A stretch of 60,000 nt of DNA from assembly GCF_032854445.1 (NCBI RefSeq), contig NC_088302.1, positions 37,826,191 through 37,886,190 on the forward strand, given 5' to 3'. This stretch comes from Liolophura sinensis. Its lineage: Eukaryota > Mollusca > Polyplacophora > Chitonida > Chitonidae. Positions 52,801 to 60,000 of this stretch are shown here, in pieces. The translations under genes and the position numbers were made by a program. The notes below the pieces were generated by a model. That model did not search any database. It was given only the letters and a program-made list of their open reading frames with translations, and was not told the origin of the DNA. Each line of letters begins with the position of its first letter. Position 1 is the first letter of the stretch.

Positions 52801-55800
52801 AAAACACAAATCAAATAAATATTTATTTGGCTTTCAGGTCCTCTTGGCAGGTCATGCCGCGAATGTACAGGGTAAGTTTTACTTGCATTTCTTCAAACTT
52901 CTGTGAAAAAGTTAATCATCCCCTGCATGCTGAGAAGGATTTTTTCCACACTGTCGGCTCGATGTTAAATTTTAAAGCATTTCTGGACTCATGCGCCTTT
53001 TCATTTTTCCGTTTTTTAGATAATATTGAAAAACTTGTCGTCAGTGAACAACAGTTAAGATTTTGTTGCACTATTCATATAGTGACACAAATCTAGACCT
53101 CGTTACAAACTTCATATGGTCACACGCATCTTAGACATTGTTGCAAAATTCATATCGTCGCGCTCATCAATCAAGTTTCGTCCCTTCACAGGGAAGCAAT
53201 ATTTTCAAATGCAATGATTTTAAAAACACGTCTGCAATTTGATTATGAACGAAATGGAGCTTCATCTGTACCGTATAGCTTCAAAAGTATGTCCCCTACG
53301 TACTTTTCAGCGTCAGTTTGCATGGTACAGCTTATCCTCAAGCACCATTTAAATAAATACATAAAAAACATAGGCAGTGACCATCGCTGTTTGCATTAAT
53401 AGTCTTGAGTGGATTTCTCTGGCAGGTGCCAATATTCGAAAATCCGTGGACTCCCTCACAGCGGACGAAGTTATCAGTCTAAGGGTGGCATTGAGTGGAG
53501 TGCAGGCCGATGAAGGGTCAGAAGGGTTTCAGGCTATAGCCGCCTACCACGGCGCTCCGGCCGGCTGTGAGATGGAAGACGGCACCAAGATCGCCTGCTG
53601 CATCCATGGAATGCCCGTGTTTCCTCACTGGCACAGGCTATACGTTGCGCAAATCGAACAATCTCTTGTCAAACATGGTTCTAGCATTGGGGTTCCCTAC
53701 TGGGACTGGTCAAAGCCAATTTCGGATTTGCCTGACATAGTTCGAGAACCACTGTTTATCAACCCAGCTGAAGGCAAAGCGCAAAAGAACCCGTTCTATG
53801 AGGGACACATCGACTCAGAGAACACCTACACCGCAAGGGCAGTGGATGAACGACTCTTCGAGAAACCAGACGCTGGTAAGTTCACTCCCTTGATGGAAGG
53901 AATTCTTCTGGCTCTGGAACAAGAAGACTTCTGTGACTTTGAGGTTCAGTTTGAAGTTGCCCACAACGCTATTCACTACATGGTTGGTGGTCCATATAAC
54001 TTTGGTATGTCAACTCTCGATTATACCTCTTATGACCCAATCTTCTTCCTGCACCATTCCATGGTTGATCGGCTTTTTGCGATCTGGCAGGCCCTACAAA
54101 AGCAGAGGAACAAGCCATCTGACCACAGCAACTGTGCTATACAGGACATGAAACGTTCGATGAGACCATTCAACTTTGACACAAATCCGTACCAACTGAC
54201 TCAATCCAATGCAGCCCCCGACAATGTCTGGAACTTTAACGTCTTGGATTATGACTACGATACGCTAGAGTTGAACGGAATGAATATTGAGCAACTCAAC
54301 AAACTTCTCAGTGACAGAAAGGCGGAAGCTAGAGTGTTTGCTGCGTTCAGGCTAAGCGGAATTGGCACCTCTGCTGATGTGAAAATGTACGTCTGTATTC
54401 CCAGTGGTGATGCTAAGCGCGAAGATGACTGTTCTCACTACGCTGGCCGATTCTTCATTCTGGGTGGACCCATAGAGATGCCATGGTCATTTGACCGTCA
54501 CTACCTCCAAGACATCACGAAAGCCGTCGATGATGCGAACTTACCGTACGACGGAAATTACTACGTCAGTATCAAGGTGTCGGCTGTCAACGGAACAAGT
54601 ATCCCCAGCAGTGTCCTTTACAAACCGCAAGTGGTTTACCAACCGGCAAAGCAATTTGTTGACGGTAAGTATCCACTGTATAAATTTATGAAAATAAGAT
54701 TCGTAGGACAGTATGATCAGTGTGAATATAGGGTGCAATAATCAATCAAGTACATAAATATATGTGTGTGTATATTGGCACTGATAAATATATACATATT
54801 TAGTTTCGCACAGGCGGTGGAATTAAAGGAATTAAATGCATTGGGCTCCATTCTACAATTAATTGTTGCTTTGAAAATTTGTATGAAAACAGACATTCGT
54901 ACGCCAGCCGTCAATGGACGTTCCAGGTTAATAATCGCAAACAGCACAGTTTGAGCATCATTATACAATGGTGAGAATCAATTAATAGGTTTGCAGTATG
55001 TATGTTTGTCACAGAAAGCTGGTGGAATTTATTTATTTACTTGATATTTTTAGGGTGGAATTTATACTCCTGTCCTGATTTTATTCTCACATTTGATAAC
55101 AATTCTTAGCCTGTAGTCTTATGTTGAGTGCTATTTTATGTTATCAAGACGCTCCAACAAGAGAGTACATATACATACAAATTCTTATATAACTTCCTTT
55201 ACTATTAACAAAGCTAATATACACTGAGCATTGTTTATATGCATGCTCTGTCTCTCTGCTTCCCACAGTTACCCCACCCAAGGGTGATCCTGCTGCCTTG
55301 GCTGTTCGCAAAGACGTAAGTCGTCTCACTCCCACCGAGGTGTACAACCTCCGCGAAGCTATGTCCCGCTTCGCAAAAGATAAATCCGTCGCAGGATTCG
55401 AGGCTACAGCTGAGTACCACGGCTTACCAGCTCGTTGTCCACGCCCAGATGCTAAAGAGAGATTCGCTTGCTGCGTCCACGGAATGGCCACGTTTGTCCA
55501 CTGGCACAGGCTTTACGTTGTTCAAGTTGAAGATGCTATTCGCAGACGAGGTTCAGGTGTTGGCGTCCCATACTGGGATTGGACAGAGCCGATAGAAGCC
55601 TTACCAGCTCTGGCAGGAGAAGCGACATATTTAGACACTAAGACGAACGAGAGATTGCCAAATCCCTTCTTCAAAGGCCAGATACCAATGGTTGGCTCCG
55701 AAACATCCCGTGATGTACAAGATGGACTGTTTGAAAAACCAGCGTTCGGCGAGCACACATCCCTAGATGAAGAGGTCATGTATGCATTAGAACAGGATCA

Positions 55801-58800
55801 CTTCTGTGATTTTGCAGTTCAGTTTGAAATCGCTCATAACAGAATACATGCCCTAGTAGGAGGGAGTCAACGCTATTCTATGTCATCGTTACATTTCACT
55901 TCATACGATCCGCTCTTTTTTCTGCATCATTCAAACGTGGACAGATTATGGGCCATTTGGCAACAACTGCAAATTTTACGAGGTAAACCTTTCAAAGCCT
56001 ATTGCGCCAATTCCGATGTTCATATGTCCTTGAAACCTTTCGGTTTTCCCGCCCCACTCAACTCAAACCCCAAGACGTTTGAACATGCTGTCCCTACCAA
56101 CATATACGACTACGAGAATGAGCTGGATTACACCTACGACACCCTTCAGTACCACGGTATGACCATGGAACAACTCAACATTTATCTGCGGCGAAGAGGT
56201 CAGAAAGACCGTGTCTTCGCGGGTTGCAATCTTAAGGGTATTCGTACGTCGGCTATGGTTGACTTTCAAATTTGCAAGCAAGACGGAACTTGTGGGGAAA
56301 GTGCTGGACATTTTGCTGTTCTAGGTGGACCATTTGAGATGGACTGGCGATACGACCGCCCATATAAGCATGAAATCACAAAGGCCCTTTCCGCTCTGGG
56401 ACTGACTAAGGAGGATGTCTTCTCCATTCATGTGGACATTACAGACGTCAACGGCACGGCGTTAAATTCCAACCTGGTTCCTTCTCCATCCATAATATTT
56501 TCACCTGCAGCAGGTGAGTATACATTGGAACAAACAAGCCTTTTGCTTATGTCGGAAGTTACAGACTCAAATCCATCCTCAAATACCTTGCAAAACAAGG
56601 TCGTTTCTTCTACGCTCTGCCACGTTTTCTTTTCCACTCTTAAACTTGACAACTGAAATATTCTTTGGTGCGACGTAAAGTTAAGTATTCACCTTTCAAA
56701 TGGTAGTTAAGATGCTGTTGCTGAGACTTATTATTTAATCTTTACTTCAGGGGAGGAGGAGTTTGCTGATGACTGGACAATCGTGAGAAAAGACGTTACT
56801 CGTTTGTCCCCGGAAGAAACTACCGCTCTCCGTGTCGCTCTCCAAGCTGTGAAGGATGATTCCTCGGTCGGTGGATTTCAAACGATTGCTGGATATCACG
56901 GGATTCCCACCCTTTGTCCCACCCCAGATGCAGCTTCCAAGTTTTCATGCTGTGTACACGGTATGGCAACGTTCGCACATTGGCATCGACTGTACACTGT
57001 TCAGTTTGAGCAGGCATTGAGAAAACAAGGGTTCACCGGAGCTCTGCCGTACTGGGACTGGTCCAAACCTATTTCAAGCTTACCAGCTTTGGCAACGGAT
57101 GATACTTTTAAAGATCCTACTACTGGAGAGGATAAACCTAACCCTTGGCTTAGCGCTACAATAGCAGCTGCAGGTGACGTCGCCACTGAACGTGCTCCAA
57201 GAGATGAACTCTTCGTCCAACCCGGTTTTGGACAATTCACAAACCTGGGAAAGCAGTTGCTCTACGCCTTTGAACAAGAAGACTTTTGTGATTTCTCCGT
57301 CCAGTTCGAGATAACCCACAACGCTATTCATGCACTCGTTGGCGGGAATAAACCCTTTTCCATGGCATCACTTAGGTACACCACATTCGATCCAATATTC
57401 TTCCTGCATCATTCCAGTGTGGACAGGTACTGGGCAATTTGGCAAGCCTTGCAAAAATTCCGCGGTAAACCCTACAATAAGGCTAATTGTGCCTTGGAAC
57501 AGATGAGAGGTTCCCTGATGCCATTTAACCTTGGCGCAGATGTCAACCCGAATGACTTGACTCGAGATAATTCAGCACCCTTCCGTGTGTTTGACTACGA
57601 AAACGTGTTCGGATACAATTACGATAACCTAGAGTTCAATGGTCTGTCCATCTCGGACCTCTCGCATGAAATAGAAAATCAAAAGTCACACGACAGGGTC
57701 TTCGCCCAATTTATGCTACATGGGATCGAAAAGTCTGCCCTGCTGAAGTTCTACATCTGCTTGTCGGCGGAAGACTGTGACCACTTCGCCGGGGAGTTTT
57801 ACATCCTGGGAGACGTGGCTGAGATGCCGTGGATATATGACAGAGCATACAAATATGAAATCACCTCACAGCTGAAGGCCCTGAACCTGCGTTTCGGTGA
57901 CTCTTTCTCCATACGGAGCGTTATCTTGGATCTCAACGGGAACGAAATTCCACCCGATACATTCCCATCAGCAACAGTCGACTTCGTGCCGGCACAAGGT
58001 GAGGAAACACTTGTAATGTATTTGTGTAAATGTGGAGTTCAACAAGCAGTTTCCCATCTGTCAAACTAAAATAATACGTCAATATATTGCATTAAACATG
58101 GATAAATATATAGTTGCCGATGTCTGTAGATTTCATGATTCTATGGTAGGTGTTTGTGATTTATTATAAAAGTAAACCAAATTCTTATTCCAGGGACGTA
58201 CGGTACAGAGGCGGAATGGGTTGAGCCTATAACTGATGCAAGCAGAATCCGTAAAGATCTAGCTACGTTGACAGTTGGAGAGACAGAAAGCTTGCGCAAT
58301 GCTTTCCTGCGACTTCAAAAAGACAAGAATCGAGGGTACGAATACATAGCAGGATTCCACGGCCTCCCAACAAAGTGCCCCTCACCAGATAATCCAAAGT
58401 ATGCATGTTGCTTGCATGGGATGCCTGTATTCCCACATTGGCACAGACTTTATGTTCTTCAGGTTGAAAACGCTCTTCTCGCAATTGGTTCCTCCATTGC
58501 TGTTCCCTACTGGGATTGGACGAAAAGGATTGATAGGCTGCCACCTCTGGTTAGCGACTCCACTTTCTACAATTCGAGGACCCTTCGTCTGGACCCAAAT
58601 CCATTCTTCAGGGGTGAAATTAGCTTCGAAAACGCAGTTACAACCAGGGATCCTCAGCCAGAGCTGTATAACAACGATTACTTCTACAATCAAGTCTTAT
58701 TGGCTTTTGAGGAAGACGATTTCTGCAATTTTGAGGTTCAGTTTGAAATTGCTCACAACGCTCTCCATGCCTGGATTGGTGGTCGAGATCCGTACTCAAT

Positions 58801-59447
58801 GTCCACTTTGGATTACACGGCATATGACCCTATTTTCTTCCTACATCATACCAACGTGGATAGACTGTGGGCAATCTGGCAAGAATTACAGAGGTACAGA
58901 AAGAAACCATCCAATACCGCTTTCTGCGCACTTCCGTATATGCAGACGCCTATAAAGCCATTCAGTTTTGACAGGTCAATCAATTATGACTGGATGACCC
59001 GTGTGTACAGTCGACCAAGTGAGGCCTTTGATTACCAGAACAACTTCGGATACAAATATGACACCCTCGAATTTAATGGCATGAGCATCCCAAAGCTTCA
59101 GAGTCTGCTTGAAGTTCGAAAATCCCAGGATAGAGTCTTCGCCGGATTCCTGCTCAGTGGAATTCAAACATCTGCAAACGTCAGAATTTTCATATGTTTA
59201 CCAAGAACTGGGTATACAGACTGCAGTAATTACGCAGGCATCTTCTCGGTTCTAGGCGGAGAAACGGAAATGCCTTGGTCTTTTGACAGACTCTACAAAT
59301 ATGACATCACCCCGGCTCTTTCCGACCTTGGCCTCACCGCCGATAGTAACTTTGATGTCTCCATTGAAATTATCGCCCGAAATGGATCCAGCCTTTCCCC
59401 CGATCTGTTCCCTCGACCGACAATCGTATATGTGCCAGGCACAGGAC
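49840..59447 (+). CDS. Molluscan haemocyanin subunit, 5' half (signal peptide and FU-a to FU-d)
   Basis: Exons: 49840-49869, 52838-52871, 53426-54664, 55269-56513, 56751-57998 and 58194-59447; the gene continues past the window. The product is the extracellular blue oxygen carrier of mollusc blood; subunits of about eight functional units assemble into decameric cylinders. The first two exons encode a signal peptide (MAVTVFLGFL then VLLAGHAANVQ). Each following exon encodes one complete type-3 copper unit of about 413-418 residues with three CuA and three CuB histidines. Every intron from the second onward is phase 1, so each unit exon is symmetric. That is the known linker-intron layout of molluscan haemocyanin genes. 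Only four of the expected eight units are in view. The frame is clean over about 5 kb of coding sequence. The ATG is chosen by hydrophobic signal, phase match across a 2968-bp intron, and the TATA box just upstream. Confidence 0.95.
51075..51244 (+). repeat. Unnamed dispersed repeat, copy 3
   Basis: gcgacgacactgtgatagct, ggcaaatggtca, cagtttaccaaagtcatgg and cctcctagcaccatggctta align with the copy at 41235. It lies within haemocyanin intron 1. Confidence 0.75.
52777..52827 (+). mobile_element. SINE-A 3' end next to a haemocyanin splice acceptor
   Basis: gaaatattcttcagtacggc then gtaaaacacaaatcaaataa, ending about 10 bp before the AG at 52836-52837. The SINE tail therefore forms part of the region upstream of exon 2. 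Confidence 0.8.
52838..52871 (+). CDS. Haemocyanin exon 2, end of signal peptide
   Basis: VLLAGHAANVQ plus the first base of a Gly codon. The acceptor is ggctttcag; the donor ggtaagt leaves phase 1, matching the FU-a exon. Cleavage probably falls after HAA or a few residues later. Confidence 0.8.
53426..54664 (+). CDS. Haemocyanin functional unit a
   Basis: 413 codons between phase-1 junctions. Numbering from the first Gly, CuA ligands are His42, His61 and His70 (FPHWHR), with Cys59 two residues before His61, the expected Cys-His thioether partner. CuB ligands are His180 and His184 (AHNAIH) and His211 (the second His of FFLHHS). PYWDW at 91-95 and the C-terminal beta domain (YVCIP, FFILGGPIEMPW) are present. 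One N-glycosylation sequon is visible near the end (NGTS). It is unit a because it directly follows the signal-peptide exons. The in-frame ATG at 53377 is intronic and is not the start. Confidence 0.95.
55269..56513 (+). CDS. Haemocyanin functional unit b
   Basis: 415 codons, opening with the linker VTPPKGDPAA. CuA: His50, His70 and His79 with Cys68 before His70. CuB: His189, His193 and His220. The CuA loop reads FVHWHR, where the other units have FPHWHR or FAHWHR. A sequon NGTA lies near the C-terminus. The exon ends at the donor CAG|GTGAGT after SPAA; the open frame runs on into the intron to 56656 by chance. Confidence 0.94.
56648..56685 (+). mobile_element. SINE core fragment in a haemocyanin linker intron
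   Basis: ctgaaatattctttggtgcg then acgtaaag resembles the SINE core. The intron is only 237 bp (56514-56750), so this remnant makes up a visible part of it. Confidence 0.5.
56751..57998 (+). CDS. Haemocyanin functional unit c
   Basis: 416 codons, starting GEEEFADDWT. CuA: His50, His70 and His79 (FAHWHR) with Cys68. CuB: His190 and His194 (THNAIH) and His221. The beta domain carries FYICL and FYILGDVAEMPW. I see no N-glycosylation sequon of the NGT type at the position used in units a and b (it reads LNGNEIP). It is flanked by short introns of 237 and 195 bp. Confidence 0.95.
58194..59447 (+). CDS. Haemocyanin functional unit d
   Basis: 418 codons, with a slightly longer linker (GTYGTEAEWVEPITDAS). 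CuA: His56, His75 and His84 (FPHWHR) with Cys73. CuB: His188 and His192 (AHNALH) and His219. A sequon NGSS lies near the C-terminus. The donor GTAAGT at 59448 leaves phase 1, so unit e must follow to the right of the window. Confidence 0.95.
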
Positions 59448-59605
59448 GTAAGTTTGTAATTTTACGTTGTCTTTTCCAGAAAAGTTAGAGATTAGTACCG
59501 GTAGTATGTGCTATACGTGATACATTAAAGTATTTCTGGATCTGTAACAACGGTATTTGAGATTATTTACACAAACAGAAAACTGAGTATATTAGTTTAA
59601 ATTCA

Positions 59606-59775
59606 TGCCGGCTTCCTCTCTGGTCGTACGTGAGAAGGTCTGCCAGCAACCTGCGGATGATCGTGGGTTTCCCCCCGGGCTCAGCCCGGTTTCCACCCAC
59701 TATAATGCTGGCCGGCGTCGTATAAGTGAAATATTCTTGAGTATGGCGTAAAACACCAATTAAATAAATAAATAT
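59606..59775 (+). mobile_element. SINE-A, 5' truncated, in haemocyanin intron 6
   Basis: ccggcttcctctctggtcgt, agcaacctgcggatgatcgt, then ggcgtcgtataagtgaaata, the core ttcttgagtatggcgtaaaa and a (AAATA)n tail. It is among the least diverged copies here, so probably a recent insertion. Confidence 0.9.
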
Positions 59776-59799
59776 TACTTTAAATGACTATAGCACAGA

Positions 59800-59903
59800 G
59801 AGCACAGTCAGAGCATTGACGACAATGTGATAGTTAACAAACGGTCATTCCTATTATCCCCTGAAATCCGGCCTCCTGTCAACAGACCCCGTAAGGGTTA
59901 CTC
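59800..59903 (+). repeat. Unnamed dispersed repeat, copy 4 (partial)
   Basis: attgacgacaatgtgatagt, aacaaacggtcattc, cctgaaatccggcctcctgt and ccccgtaagggtta match the first half of the copies at 41235 and 51075. Confidence 0.65.
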
Positions 59904-60000
59904 GTAGATATAAAATCGTAAAATCTATTTCCATAATCACTTCCAACGGATATAAAAAGGCAAAGAAGCTGTCAATAATTCCCTTTAATGTCTGAATGAC

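Larger units (their letters stand above)
49870..52837. other. Haemocyanin intron 1
   Basis: 2968 bp with no exon seen. It contains copy 3 of the unnamed dispersed repeat (51075-51244) and, at its very 3' end, a SINE-A remnant (52777-52827). Confidence 0.7.

Noticed and set aside
53377-53425. In-frame ATG upstream of haemocyanin unit a as the gene start
   Set aside because: The sequence lies in the intron before a good acceptor (ggcag|gt) and encodes no signal peptide; the exons at 49840 and 52838 supply one in matching phase.
56514-56656. C-terminal extension of unit b
   Set aside because: It is intron read-through past a consensus donor GTGAGT; the next exon at 56751 is in the required phase.

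Overview
The window is nuclear DNA of a mollusc. The strongest evidence is the 5' half of a molluscan-type haemocyanin gene at the right end: consecutive type-3 copper functional units, each on its own exon. It is supported by animal gene structure (GT-AG introns, AATAAA signals), two muscle-type calponin/transgelin genes, an animal endonuclease V gene, and many tRNA-headed SINEs. I cannot name the class or species. Haemocyanin of this kind occurs in gastropods, cephalopods, chitons and protobranch bivalves.

Layout. Positions 1-3018 (+) hold the last four exons of a transgelin/calponin-like gene, cut by the left edge. Positions 9660-12390 (-) hold a complete five-exon paralogue, so the two genes face each other tail to tail. 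The 6 kb between them contains a long foldback in the first gene's probable 3' UTR, a 200-N gap, a MITE split by a SINE fragment, and SINE copies. Positions 12.4-30.6 kb show no recognisable gene and are rich in minisatellites (53-, 17-, 33-, ~30/192-, 60/120- and 38-bp units) and SINEs. Positions 30624-34050 (+) hold an eight-exon ENDOV gene with a polyA signal at 34914. Positions 35-49.7 kb again show only repeats, including 50-, 49- and 30-bp arrays and an unnamed ~165-bp dispersed repeat. From 49768 to the right edge lies the haemocyanin gene: TATA box, two signal-peptide exons, then functional units a, b, c and d. The remaining units lie beyond the window.

The genes are unrelated in function: cytoskeletal/muscle actin binding, nucleic-acid repair or inosine-RNA cleavage, and blood oxygen transport. 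There is no operon-like logic. Two of the genes carry a likely one-base coding indel, in the ENDOV penultimate exon and in the second visible exon of the left transgelin gene (where a shifted acceptor is an alternative). The haemocyanin exons are clean over about 5 kb.

No new enzymatic or defence system is evident. The less ordinary content is repeat biology: two SINE families that share a 3' core but have different tails, a ~165-bp repeat I cannot name, a foldback in a UTR, and minisatellites with higher-order structure. All splice sites were read by eye, without transcript evidence.
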